Assembly (NCBI GenBank): GCA_031472005.1
Contig: PZJY01000010.1
Coordinates: forward strand, 806,001-870,000
Length of the DNA stretch: 64,000 bases
Source: Tetracladium setigerum
Taxonomy: Eukaryota; Ascomycota; Leotiomycetes; Helotiales
Reading direction: 5' to 3'
The notes under the pieces are model-generated. The model made no database searches. It saw nothing but the letters and a program-made list of their open reading frames with translations, and was not told where the DNA came from. Shown one piece after another: positions 24,414 to 35,782 of the stretch. The stretch's first letter is position 1; the number at the start of each line of letters is the position of its first letter. Position numbers and translations under genes: made by a program.

Positions 24414-25632
24414 TATGGTAGAGCGTTGTCACACCCAAACTCTATAATTAGGAAAGTTGATGAAGGATTCCCCAGCTCGAAGCGGCAGCAGGAGCAGGAA
24501 GCGAACGAAAAGCAAATGTTATAACAATGAATACGAAAATACCCCAGATCTCGCAGTGATGGGACACTGGGTAGCAGCCACTTATGAACCTTGTGAGACC
24601 CCATCCCAGGGAAGATAACAAAAGAAGAAGTTAAATCGCTCTCGAGGTCAACTTGACCTCCATGGGGCCCATGGTTTTTCTCGACCCATTCTTTGTCTGT
24701 CTATCACCACGAGTAATTGGAGGGCTCCCTATCCCGTTCCGTACAAAATAGACTTCACACATGGGCAACGGAAAGGACCAGATAAGGCATAGCCCATGCT
24801 TTCCTGCAGGCTGATGGCCGATGGCTGGAAGGATTTACAACATGGATGGAGCAGCAGACCTTCTTGGCGATTTCGAAGGATGCCCGAAGGAAAGATTCGT
24901 TGCGGCTGGAATCCTTTGAACAATGGGGAATCCTGCGCCCACGATCACCAAAATAGCTTGTTTCTACCTCGCACTCGTGCCTGTGTTCTTGATTGATTTC
25001 AAGCCGCGAGCAGGAGGAGAGAAAGATGATTTTGAGAGACAACAAATGGAAGGCAATCAGGAAGAAGGCAAAACGGCAGGAAGAAGAAAGAAGAAGAATG
25101 GGGTGGCGATGTCGATGGTGCAACAACACTCATCGTGTGAGACATCCACAACGACCTGCTTGTTTTGGTTCAAGGCGACTTGCGCCGGTCACGTGACTAA
25201 CAGGGACAGATGTAGGAGCCTAGAAACCGCCTGCTACTTTTGACGGAGAGGGACTTTTGCCGTACATAGTCTGAAACTCAAACTCCAGGGGTTGCTCTGC
25301 AGTAGGGGCAGGGAGATCTTCTACCTATCTGGTTATCTGGATGATTGAGGTTTGTGCTTGATACAGTACCTATCCAGAGAGAGTTTGCCTCCACCGACAT
25401 CGCATGAAGCGCGACAAACACCGATAATTGCCAGCTTCAAGGAGAAGGGTCGGAAGAATTGTGTGGGGGTTGGAAAAGAGGAAGAGAGAGTAACGAAAGG
25501 GATCTGTGTAGCGCTCAATCTCTTGAGAGCTGGTACAGTAGCTGGTCGGAAGACATTGTCGGAAATGGTCGCATAAATCTATATACAAGGTTTGGTACTG
25601 TACAGCCTTCTCACGCACATTTTATCTCTTTT
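24414..25632. other. Intergenic region, no gene seen
   Basis: These 1.2 kb separate the start of the Pro/Ser-rich gene from the stop of the complex I subunit gene, both on the minus strand. Open frames occur on both strands but none shows family similarity, splice logic or biased composition. The part next to 24414 must hold the promoter of the Pro/Ser-rich gene; a CACGTGA motif lies at about 25190-25196. Confidence 0.45.
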
Positions 25633-26493
25633 TTAAGAATCGCGCTTGAAGTATGTCCATTGTCCTTCAACTGGCTTCTCCTCCAAGTCTTCCCATCTGC
25701 CCGGATTGTTAGTAGTTGGCCATCATGAGTAGTCGACCATCAAGTTTGACGGAGGGGAAACAACTTACACCTTTGCCTTAATCATAGTACCCACAAGCTT
25801 AAGCTCTCCTTCTGCGACCTGGATGACCTCTTCAATCAACCCGGCCCCAATCTTGTTCTCAATCTCCTCGATCCTAGGCCACGCTGTTAGCAAAGCTCTT
25901 GATAGCTGCTTCACAATCAGGCGGACTCACTGCTCGACAGTCAACGGTGGCTCCTGCTCAAAGTTCACAGTCTTGAAGTATTCGGGCGGTAAGTCCTTGA
26001 ACATCTCGACTTGATTTGCCCTCTCAGCAGTTGTCCTCGTTCCCTCCAACGTAGCGCTGGTGTCTTCATCTCCATCCCACTCATCATTCTGGTCATCCCA
26101 TTCGCCTTGATCAATGATGCTCACGAATGTCTTGCCATCCTTAATCTCCTTTTTGTATTGGCCTTTGTTGTAAGGAATGCCGCCTTCTGGAGTTGTGAAG
26201 ACCTCGGGATGTTCAGCCATTATTTTCTCGGCCTTGACGGCCCATTCTGCGTAACCCTCGGGCTCAACAGATGTGAGGATATCCAAACGATGGCGAGCGA
26301 GCGCTTCGGTCGATTGGCGGTAAAGAGAGGATTCGGGGATCTTTTTTAGCTCGTCAAGTGTGCTGCTGTAAAGGTACATGAGCGTTTTTCGGGGCGATGG
26401 GTGTGTGAGGAGGCCAGCGAGACCTGTTGGAGATCCAGCTTCAAGAAATCGACTGGGCTTGACAGCCGCCAGTTGTCTGAAGGAGCGGCGCAT
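25633..26493 (-). CDS. Mitochondrial complex I 29.9 kDa subunit (NDUFA5 family)
   Basis: Three exons, 25931-26493, 25769-25873 and 25633-25696, encode 243 residues. This is an accessory subunit of NADH:ubiquinone oxidoreductase on the matrix side of the peripheral arm. The family core is the LYSSTLDELKKIPESSLYRQSTEALARHRL region (about residues 40-70), where an ETC_C1_NDUFA5 domain begins. The end EEIENKIGAGLIEEVIQVAE, then WEDLEEKPVEGQWTYF, is the classic fungal C-terminus. The start MRRSFRQLAAVKPSRFLEAG is an Arg-rich presequence; the longer open frame upstream has no ATG. The last intron uses donor GTAAGT at 25768, which splits the Val codon and keeps frame. The gene shares a 430-bp divergent promoter with the Rrn11-like gene. 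Confidence 0.9.
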
Positions 26494-26923
26494 GATGGGC
26501 GAGTTCAATGGCAGAATTGAGGTTGAGGGCAATTGGGTTTTGGGTCGTGACGTTGTGAGGTTGAAGCTCGCCCAGCTCGAACAAAATGCTTGGCGAGGGC
26601 AACAGTAGTCTAATTGGCGCGTTCGTATTGGTCAAAAGATTCCCATCATCCTCTTGAGCAGGAAATGTGTCTCCTCCGATATTTCATGAAGTAAACAGTG
26701 ATTTTGACTCATGATTCAAACAAACATATCAAGCACTGTATCCTAGCAATTCTTCTGCTGGATATGAGGGATGGCGAAGCAGCGTTGGATATAGTGCCAA
26801 GCAATCGAGCTTGAGCAAGGCTGACTAGAAGCCTTTTACGGAGGAAGCCTTGCCCAAATTTCTTCTATCAGTTCACTTTTTTCTTCCTCTTCACATCGCA
26901 GAGATGCTACGCCACGACGCTCC
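26494..26923. promoter_or_regulatory. Divergent promoter, complex I subunit / Rrn11-like gene
   Basis: The 430 bp between the two divergent ATG codons must carry both promoters. A short out-of-frame ATG at 26904 precedes the Rrn11-like start by 20 bp and could act as a small upstream ORF. No other motif was recognised. Confidence 0.5.
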
Positions 26924-28386
26924 ATGGCCCTCTTCGCTCTCCCCATTTCAGCGTCCTTGACAGCTAGACACTCTGCCGAAACCAGATCTTCACGATATAA
27001 AGTAACCCTCCCCTCTCGAAAACGAAAACGTGGGTCCCAATCACCCCACCAGAGTCCGAAGATGAGAATGATTCCTCTTCCGATGATGAGCTCCCCGCTG
27101 CTTCTACGAATCCCTTGAGCCTCAGACCGGCCGAAGTTTTGCAATACCAGCTGGCTGGGCTGGATCTCAATCAGGAAATCCCTGATGTTAGGGATTTTCC
27201 CCATCGCCCTCTACCACCTTCCAGGGCTTCAAACCCTAGGGAGAAAGGAGTTCAAAAAGGTTCCAAAAAAGGGAAAGAACCTATCATTGAATCAAGCGAT
27301 GATGAGGAACAGACGGTGGAGCATGGGGATGAGGAGGAAATTAGCCAAACTAAAGCACCGCGAGGATCAAAGTTGCGGACGCAGCATTTCCGAGTATTGG
27401 TGGCCATACTCCAAAAATGTCTGATGGAAGGGGATATAGAAAGAGCCCTGCGCGCGTGGACAATGCTACTTCGTATGCAGTACAGCGGGAAGATGCTTGA
27501 TATACGTTCAACGGGTTATTGGGCAATCGGTGCAGAATTACTGGCAAGAAGTGCGGATGAATCACGACATAATCCCGAACAATCACCAGACAGTCATAAC
27601 ATTATCGAGGATGGATACGGGGAGGCGACGGCAAAACCAGATCAAATGCCTGGCGGAGAGAAAGAATGGGGAACAAAGGCAGGTCGAGCCAAAGCAGTTG
27701 CTTATCTTGGAAGCATGGTATTAGAGTTTCCTCACAGTAAACATTTCTGGCGATCCATCAGCGCTGTCGACTTTTGGCCGTCGATGTTAGCAATAGAGAT
27801 TTATGGAATCCAATTCGAGCAGAGGTTTGCTCTCAGGAAGATCGCTGCCCGGAAGGAAACGGAGGCAAGTGAAGAGGAGAGTGACGAGGAAGAAGATTCT
27901 GATCACATAGGCAGCGATGACTTGTATGCTGTAGCAGAAAGGAGATCTGCAAGACGCAAAATTCAGATAGACGAAAAAGCATGGATGGAAAGAGATGGGG
28001 TCCGGAAGACGACTTTGGCAGCAGCCCAAAACATTGCTATGAGAATGGATGAGTTGTTGAACGATCCATTATACACTGGAAATATCACAATTTCCGAAAT
28101 CAGAGCACATATCGCCACGTACATTGGAGATCTCAGCGTGCCTGAGAAATTCCCTGGGCAAGAAGATGGAAAAGGCAGTCAACGGCAAGGCAATGGGAAA
28201 ACTACAGACGAACGAATGATATACCGGCGGCGAATCGATGAGTACGAGTTAGGAAAGAAAAAAAGGAAGGAGGAGACCGAGAAAGCAAAAACGATTGTCA
28301 GGAAGATTGCTAAGGATGGAGGGAATGTGGATGATTTCAAATACCTGGATTTGGGGGAGGATGGGGATGATGATGACGATCAATAG
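26924..28386 (+). CDS. Probable RNA polymerase I initiation factor Rrn11-like protein; one frame break
   Basis: Intronless apart from a frame break; about 487 residues. The core HFRVLVAILQKCLMEGDIER, then RAWTMLLRMQYSGKMLDIRS, and TGYWAIGAELL with the later FPHSKHFWRSISAVDFWPSM matches my memory of fungal Rrn11, the TPR-like core-factor subunit for rDNA transcription. Acidic stretches (ESSDDEEQ, ASEEESDEEEDSD) and basic KKKRKEE fit a nuclear protein. The N-terminal frame MALFALPISASLTARHS runs to KRKRGSQS, and one base is missing at CCCC 27044-27047 to reach PESEDENDSSSDDE and the rest. A 23-nt intron there would also keep frame but is too short to be credible. Family assignment is less certain than the gene itself. 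Confidence 0.65.
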
Positions 28387-29382
28387 CTAACGATATCCCC
28401 AGTAACTCGAAATGTAATATTTCGTTCGTTAAGCGATGCCACCAAAGAGTACGAAGTGCAGGGTTGTTTAAGCTTAATGGCAATTGACGAGACGACCAAG
28501 TCCAGAAATTCCAGAATGGAAACCCGTCATGAGCCAAAATGCAACATGACTCGGAACGGGAAAAGATGCCAACTTTGGACTTTACTGGGTCGTTTTGAAA
28601 TCGCGATATCAAGGTAGCGGAATGGTGTTGATATTGCTATCCTCTGCGACGCCGAATCCAACTTTAAAATATGCCCATGAAATGACTCAAAAGGCTGTTC
28701 ACAGACAGTTTCCATCGCCGAGTTTCGCTGTAAAGTATCCGCTGAAAATCCGCTTCGATTTTCAGCGGGAACGCAAGGGAATGGTTCAAATCCCGAGGAT
28801 CGGGCTTCCTCGCTTATTGAATGAGCCTCAAAGTCATATTCTGGAATATGTCCTATATTGGAGTGACAACATGGATGACCAACTAATTCGATTTGATTTG
28901 AGGATGGAAAATATAGTTTCATAAGCTAAAGCACAGTACTAGAAATCATCCAAAGCATTTATTCATATTGATCTCTTTGTTCATCTGTTTCTAGCTTGTC
29001 TCTCTAAATTTCTACCCCACTCAAGCTCCGCAAGGGCATACCTAGCCATGTACGTCTTTCGAGGACAAGTTTTCTTTCCACAAGATCAAACCCCGGATTC
29101 ACACTTCCTATCTTTCATTGCTTTACCTCCTTCTTTCTCCTAATGGGCCAAGTATTGCCAATCGGCAAATTTGGCAATCCCACTTTTGACGCGGTACTGA
29201 AGATGCACGGGGGAGTCAGAAGGGCGTGCTGTGACTACGTTTGAAAAAATAGGTACACAACACCGCTACTGTGTTACAGTTATCATGTGGGTATATAATC
29301 TCCTCGCGCCCTCCTCAAAGCCTCGCCATTTCATTCATTCTTCTTCTTGCACTCCTTCCTCCAACACTTTCAATCACTCAAA
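28387..29382. other. Intergenic region, no gene seen
   Basis: About 1 kb between two plus-strand genes. Frames on both strands (28595-28924 plus, 28527-28922 minus) overlap in antisense and show no family features. A strong inverted repeat lies at 28739-28768. Confidence 0.45.
28739..28768. repeat. Perfect 12-bp inverted repeat with 6-nt loop
   Basis: CCGCTGAAAATC at 28739-28750 is mirrored by GATTTTCAGCGG at 28757-28768, with CGCTTC between. The stem is uninterrupted. It lies about 350 bp after the stop of the Rrn11-like gene, so a 3'-end or structured RNA role is possible. Confidence 0.8.
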
Positions 29383-30248
29383 ATGGACCCGCCCGTCCTC
29401 TATAACCCTTCAATCCACGCCCATCTCCTCCCCTCCCTCGTGCACCTTCACAGCGAGTGCATTCTCCAGCCGCCCTACCTCGTCGGCGATTTCCTCCCGC
29501 CGATCAAGACACCGCTTGTGACCAAGTACTGGACCGCACGCATCAATCATGTTGCCGAGGGCACAAGAGAGATCATCATGCAATTGGCGAAGGATAAGGA
29601 GGGGAATGAGGTTGTCGCCGGCGTGGTGATGTTGAGTACGCCGTACAGTGAGACACACGCAACGTCGGCTGGAATCGAGAAGTTGTTGGTCGGGCCAGAG
29701 TGGAGAAATAGTGGAATTGCGAGGAGGTTGATGGTTTTGTGTGAGTCTTTTCCCTTTCTCATAAACCAAATGGCCTACTTTAACAGGTTTGGAATTTTCG
29801 TGGATGATGTTGATGGGGGTGGTGGTAGGGTGGAATTTTGGTCGTTGGGTGGTGTTGGTGAATGGGTTTTGTCCGGTGACATAAGGTTACATTTGCTGAC
29901 TTGCTTGTTTATTTAGTGGAGAATGTAGCGAAGGAGAAGGGAAGACTCCTACTGGTTTGTTTCTAGATTGTTCTCTTACAGGGAGCTTTTATAGGTGCTG
30001 AGGCTAATGGGTGTGTTTTAGAAAATTTCAGCGGAGGGAGGAGCTCCTGGTGAGGTTATCTATCCAAAATGGGGATATACTCATGTGAGTGTTGATTGAG
30101 AAGAGTATGGAGAATAAAGTGCTGATTTGCTATTTTAGTGGGGAACGGTTCCTAACTCTGGGTTTCGCCGCTTGATGGGTCGTTGAAGAGTGAGGTCTTC
30201 TTCTACAAAGATCTCAGGCAGGTTGAAGTAATGAAATCAAAGAATTAG
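29383..30248 (+). CDS. GNAT-family N-acetyltransferase; one frame break in last exon
   Basis: Exons 29383-29740, 29917-29954, 30022-30084 and 30139-30248. The acetyl-CoA site motif A reads GIEKLLVGPEWRNSGIARRL, following the strand VVAGVVMLSTPYSETHATS; later parts give LENVAKEKGRLLL and VIYPKWGYTHWGTVPN. The acceptor substrate is unknown; similar fungal proteins act on small molecules or drugs. As written, the last exon stops at 30186. With one extra G in the run 30160-30162 it continues as VSPLDGSLKSEVFFYKDL, the usual C-terminus of these fungal enzymes, and stops at 30248. Corrected length is about 189 residues. The first intron is 176 nt. Confidence 0.8.
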
Positions 30249-31398
30249 AAGATTTGTTGGCTTCCTAAACAATAAACAACAGAATTTGATTTTTGGCGTG
30301 GATGAGAAGTAGATCGTTAAATAGCAATAGACAATATACCCTTTTGACATAGAAAAACTCGTCTTTTGATGGGGGGAGCTGAATAGGAGGAGGAGGAGGA
30401 GAAGTAAATAAAATGAAAATTCCACAATTAGAAGTTGATGCAGCGCCAGACGCTAAATCTGTTCGCCTGGAGCTTGATACACAAGTGCCCGGTGTCAAAA
30501 AAAGGCTTCATCTTCTTAGGAGATGAGGATCTACATACAGTAACTAAGTCTTGGACTGGACTCAAGGAGGTTTGTGGGGAGGTTTCCACCGACGTATGCC
30601 AAGCGTCGGCAGGGCGGGTGCAAAATCAAGGAACCAGAACAGGAACAGTGGTCAGGCTTGGAGAAGCTTTGAAAGGAGATTTCCCGCTTGGAGATAATTG
30701 ATATACTTGTTACTTTACTGTCTGTTCCTATTGTATGTATCAAAGAAAGGCAAAGGCAGAGAGTTCTTGCAAACAATAACAATGATAATCGAGAAGTTGG
30801 GTGTGTGTCATGTATGTGGTGACAGTATCTGATCAACAAACACCACAGCCGATCACCGCCTTTTTATTCTGTCCACCTGTTGTATTTATTCTCAAGGAAG
30901 GATGGATCTCTCCAGCTCACCGCGGAGCTGGCCCGCAAGATCAAACTCACAACCTGGTACAGTGGTAATCTTACGTCGAAAGACAACTGTTCAGCCCAAC
31001 CACCGGGATAAAGCACACGTACAGCCACTCACGTCGACCTTAGCGAATGAATGGCCAACGCAGCAAGACAGCAGAATCAAAATCAAGCTCTCATGGCTTC
31101 GCTTCAAGCTCAAGTCAAGACAACATTTTGTCCCTTGGCAGCTGTCATCCCGCTTTCCAAGTTTTGATCCTTGTCGTGGATAAAACAATCTAGGCCTAAG
31201 TACTCCGTAAGGTGGTAGGTACCTTCACTTGTTTACTTACATATATCTCATTTCCCGTTCCCATGCTCGCGTTTGCTACTTCCTTCAATTCAAGTCTTTG
31301 CTTGCTTGCTCTTTCTTCGCAAAGGTCTCTCCTTCTAACAACGCCCAAACTCTGAATTTCGCAAGTAAGACCATCCAACTGCCCTTTAAATCGCAATC
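30249..31398. other. Intergenic region, no gene seen
   Basis: Roughly 1.15 kb before the exchanger gene. A GGA triplet run lies at 30387-30401. Candidate frames such as 30435-30701 lack family features. The final 200 bp before 31399 are CT-rich leader. Confidence 0.45.
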
Positions 31399-32888
31399 AT
31401 GGTTCGTCTCTTCCTCTTCAGCAAGAAGCAGAACGCGGAACAGCTACGAGAGGAACAAAACGAAAAGAGTGGACGAAACAACGCATCAGCAATGAGGAGA
31501 GCAAGCCGATCAAATTCAAGATCTACACGACCCACCGGGTATATCGATAACTCACAAGATGGTATCCTTCCCACCGCGGAACGACCTCACCACCACCATA
31601 AATCCAGAAGCCCACATCGATTAAACACTGGAATTCAGCCTGCAGGAGAGAGTGGAAGGAGGGGCATCCATCCCTTTAAAATGATAAAGATCTGCTGGAT
31701 TTCCAGTAGCAGAGCCTCCTGGATGTGCGGTTTACTTTGGCCATTTGTGCCGGCGGCCATCACCCTACGCTATGTTCGACCCGATCTTCATCTTTGGATC
31801 TTCATCCTCAATTACGTCGCCATGATTCCATGTGCAAATTTGATTGGGTTTTCCGGACAAGAACTCGCTCGCAAGCTCCACAAGGTGTTTGGTGTTTTGG
31901 TCGAGACGACGCTTGGTTCTATTGTCGAAATTGTACTGTTCATGGTTCTTCTCAAGAAAGATCAGTTCGAGGTTATCAAAGCTGCCATTCTGGGCTCGAT
32001 TTTGGCAACTCAATTACTCTGCTTGGGCCTGTGCTTTGTGGTAGGAGGGGCTCGACATGATGAACAAGACTTTGACGAGGTTGTTGGCGAAGTTGGAAGT
32101 GATTTGCTGTTGACTGCGTATGTCTTTCCAATTCGATACCTGAGGCCTGCTAACCCGTGTTCAGTGGCTTTGGTTTGATCATTCCAGCTGCCTTCCATCT
32201 TGCTGTTACCCAAACCAACGATGCGACTCCGGCGGAAATCGAAGGGAAGGTTCTCCAAATTTCCCGCGTTACGTCTATCCTCCTCATCATCTCTTACGCC
32301 ATTTATGTCTTCTTCCAGATCCGCACCCACGAAAGTATTTACGATAGTATTTTTGCAGAGGACATCCGCAAGGATAAAGACAAGCACAAGGATGCCAGGA
32401 AGGAAAAGCTCACCTTTACCGAGTGTGTTGTTACTCTTGCCGTCTCCATTGCTTTGGTAACGATTATTGCAATCTGTTTGGTCGATCAAATTCACTACAT
32501 CGTTGAAGATCGCCACATCTCAGATCTCTTCTTGGGTCTGATTCTCGTTCCCCTGGTGGAGAAATTCGCGGAGCATCTTACGGCTATCGACGAAGCTTGG
32601 GACAATCAAATGAATATGGCACTTTCTCATGTTCTTGGAGCTACTCTCCAAACGTCGCTATTCAATGGACCTCTCGCTGTTATCGTGGCGTGGGGACTGG
32701 GAAAAGGATTGGATCTCAACTTCCAGCTTTTCAATGTCGCCGTTTTGATCCTTGCCATCTTGGTGGTTGGCAACTTTCTGCGGGATCAAAAATCCAATTA
32801 TCTGGAAGGCTCATTATGCGTTATTATCTATGTCAACATCGCTGTGGCAGCTTACTACTACCCGAACCCCAAGAAAGGCGGAGCCTGA
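31399..32888 (+). CDS. Vacuolar-type Ca2+/H+ (cation/proton) exchanger, CAX family, with atypical motifs
   Basis: Two exons, 31399-32117 and 32165-32888, encode 480 residues. CAX exchangers load Ca2+ or other cations into vacuoles in return for protons. The N-terminal 95 residues are basic and hydrophilic, then about eleven membrane helices. The two alpha repeats are recognisable: GSIVEIVLFMVLLKK with ILGSILATQLLCLGLCFVVG, and EKFAEHLTAIDEAWDNQMNM with VLGATLQTSLFNGPL. In canonical members these begin GNAVE and GNAAEH; here the Gly-Asn is replaced by Gly-Ser and Glu-Lys, so ion preference may differ. Between repeats lies a charged loop (KDKDKHKDARKEK). Start is the first ATG after a CT-rich leader. 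No frame break. Confidence 0.87.
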
Positions 32889-34164
32889 CGATAAAAATGA
32901 AAGTTTATTGAAAAATATGTTTTATGCTTACGAATACACGAAATGGGCATGGAGTTTCATCGGAGTTTGGAAGGATTAATGGATCTGTATGAGTACGGGC
33001 GTCATGCTATTCTTGACACTTGAAGAAATGGGAATCTGGGACATCATCAAAAAATATTCAATCGATGATTCTTAGAGGTTCACCAAAAACCCTCCATTGG
33101 GAGCAGTAAATAAATACTAAATGAATATTAAATCATATCTACTTGCTCATCTTCATTGTTGCGGTGAGGGCAGAGATCTTTGGAGGGCTCGAATGTGTAG
33201 CCCCTACGCAGTTATGAAAGCTGTTTGGGAACTAGTGGATTGTAGTTTCTGTTTCCTGGGATTTCTAGTTTACTAGTTTTGGCTATTGTCGATCATTTAT
33301 GAGATAGTGGGGAAATAATTGAAAGAGAGTGAGGTTTAAACTTTATTCCTTGAAAGTCTAGAGGCTGTGACGACTCTGCCAACTCCTCTACCGCACTCTG
33401 GTAAGAATATCATGTCATCAAGCGCCACCTCCAACGACTCTTTCTCATATAAATCTGTCTTGATCAGCGAATTCTCGAAGTTTCATTTGGCCGTCGTGCT
33501 TAACTCAAATACATAAGTTCACCTTGATGAACAACTTGTCCCAAACTATACTTTCCACTTGGCAACACACCACTTACGGCTCAATCCGTATACGGATTCG
33601 ACAAAAACGTTCATTTGAATTTCACAAGCTGCCATTGATTCAATGCTTTAGCTCCACACCTGAAGGAAAGAACCCTTGCCCTTGCCTGACGAAAGAACCT
33701 CGGAGAAGAAAACGAGCTCGTTCCAGTTGTGGCAAACGTGTCTTGAGATCGATGCCACCATAGCTCATTTATCAACCGGGTTAGCACCAAAGACGCATTC
33801 TGGGCTGGAAACCCCCAAAGAAATTATCACAATCGAGAATTGAACGACCAGAAAAAGGCGAGAGGATTTTGAAAACCTTCTCGCTTAATTATCGGCTAGC
33901 GAAGAAACTGTTGTCATCACTAAAGGTACCTAGGCTGCATCCAAATGGTGATTATTCTGTGGTCTCGATTATGAAAATTCAAGTCAAATGAATAAATGCC
34001 TCCAAACCAGTCCAGGTCAACACCAAAAAAAAAGACCACCGTACCAACTCACTTGCAGAAAAAGCATATCAATATATCACCCAGAATTGTCACACCAAAC
34101 CAGAGCTTTCTCGTTCAAAATAATCCATCATTTCGATAGATCTATCGTACGCCAGCTGTCGTCA
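32889..34164. other. AT-rich intergenic region, no gene seen
   Basis: About 1.3 kb between the exchanger gene and the first RRM-like gene (convergent). Composition shifts to AT-rich from about 33050. Frames such as 33524-33763 show no recognisable features. It marks the left end of a sparse stretch reaching to about 42.7 kb. Confidence 0.45.
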
Positions 34165-35782
34165 CTATTGACGGCCCTGAACCAGATCCCGAGCCCAGTC
34201 AACTCGCAAGAGATGATTGCCAACTGCGATGCCTGGCGGAGAGTTGGCAAAATTGACAAAATTAGCTGCGTAGGCCTCACATCCGGGCTCAACAACAATG
34301 CGGAGCGTACGTGTACCAGGTGTTGTAGTGGCCAAGGTGAGCACACGATAATGTGTTCTTGGATCGAGTGTCCGCAAGATCTGAGGATCTCTTGCTGTCA
34401 TGGGAATGTTTCTAATTATGAACACCCGGTCACGAGACTGGGAAGCTGTAGAGACCAACGCCGGCGGGGTTCCTATGGAGGCAGGACCAGCAGCAGAAGA
34501 AGAATATTGAGGAATACCTCCAGACTCCGAGGAATAACCTTGGTGGTTTCCCCCAGCAGTCGAGCAGTGTTGGCCGTTGGCCCAGAAAACATTCAATATT
34601 TGTCCCTCTATTGAGGCGCCAACATGAACAAGTGTTGCAGCTGCACGCTCGATTGCAAAGCTGATCATCATCGAGTACTGACGATTTGGCTCCGTGGGAT
34701 GCTCAGTCGCCAAAAATAAGCCTGGTTCTCGCGATTTAATCAATTCGATGATCTCTCGAGGTGTCACGCCGTATGGAATACTAGCGACCCAAACATTGTA
34801 TCGGAAAAAGACATTTCTTGCATCAGGTGCCACGCTGGGACGGTCGTTTGCTGGCAGCGGATGCATAGGGGCTAAGAGAGCGTGAGGCTTTTGCTGTTGA
34901 AATGGGACATCGTTGCTTGAAATTGAGTTGGAAGCATAGGTGGTGGTCGGCAAGGGAGCAGGAAGGGCGAGAGGGTTGTAAACCCGTGGATGTGTCAGTT
35001 GTGCGTTTTGCTTCTGAACAAAACCCATCCACTGGGTATTCGTCACTTCCCGGAACTTTATATCTGTTCCCTCTTCGCAAGTCAACAACATGATGAGGCT
35101 GGACGGATCCAGGCCTCTGTTGTCAAATTCAGGAGTTGCGAAATCTCGCAGCTGGTTGAAGTGGTACTCCCAACTGATAAACACTTTGGAACCATTCAGC
35201 ATGATACGATAGCAATAGTGGCGGGGATAACTTACGGGAAGCCATACTCAAGAGCTTGCACATAGTAATGATTGTGTATCTTTGATTGCCATTGATGAAA
35301 ATCGGCTCAACGGGGCACTCTGCAAGGAAGTGAGCATTGAAACTTTGCCTCCAAAAGGATAACATACCCCCAAGACCAAGATCCTTCAAAATTTCATACA
35401 AGAACTCAGCAGAAACTTGGATAAACGCATTTGCTTTCCGCTATCTTGTACAACGATGTCTTTCATGGTCAGCCTATTTAACGAGCAATCCACGGAGGGA
35501 AGGCTTACGATGCAAAACATTGGCACTCAATTCGTCTATGGCGCTCTGAGCTGCTCTGCTTATCTCGGTATGTTGTTGCTGAACGATGAACACCGAATTT
35601 CGAACTGGTGTTATCAGAATACGTTAGCAGAATCACAAGGAAGCTATCACAGGCCGGCAGACTGAATGCTTACCGAGATCGGTGCTCGTGTTGGCAGCTT
35701 CTTCCTCCGCAAGTTGTCGAAGAAGCAAGGTGCGACCCTCGAACTCGTGACGCAAGGCATCGAGAGCGTCTGGTTGCGACAT
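34165..35782 (-). CDS. Orphan protein with two divergent RRM-like domains, paralogue A
   Basis: Five exons, 35674-35782, 35509-35604, 35368-35433, 35236-35319 and 34165-35183, encode 457 residues; all junction phases agree. Start MSQPDALDALRHEFEGRTLL. The N-terminal half is helical (EFLYEILKDLGLGE). Two RRM-like units follow: one from about residue 205 (NVWVASIPYGVTPREIIELI, then YSMMISFAIERAAATLVHV) and one from about 360 (RDRVFIIRNIPMTARDPQIL, ending LLRVDWARD). Aromatic RNP residues are poorly kept, so RNA binding is only an inference. The gene just upstream (37633-39142) has the same two-unit layout, strand and length (456), so they look like diverged tandem duplicates. Specific function unknown. 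Confidence 0.65.

Noticed and set aside
27030..27052. A 23-nt GT-AG intron that would keep the Rrn11-like gene in frame
   Set aside because: It is far below the shortest introns known in fungi and has no branch site; one missing C at 27044-27047 explains the break and matches the pattern in other genes.
29741..29916. Extra exon within the 176-nt first intron of the GNAT gene
   Set aside because: The open text there (a Gly/Val/Asp-rich string) breaks the family alignment, whereas joining 29740 to 29917 is gap-free.
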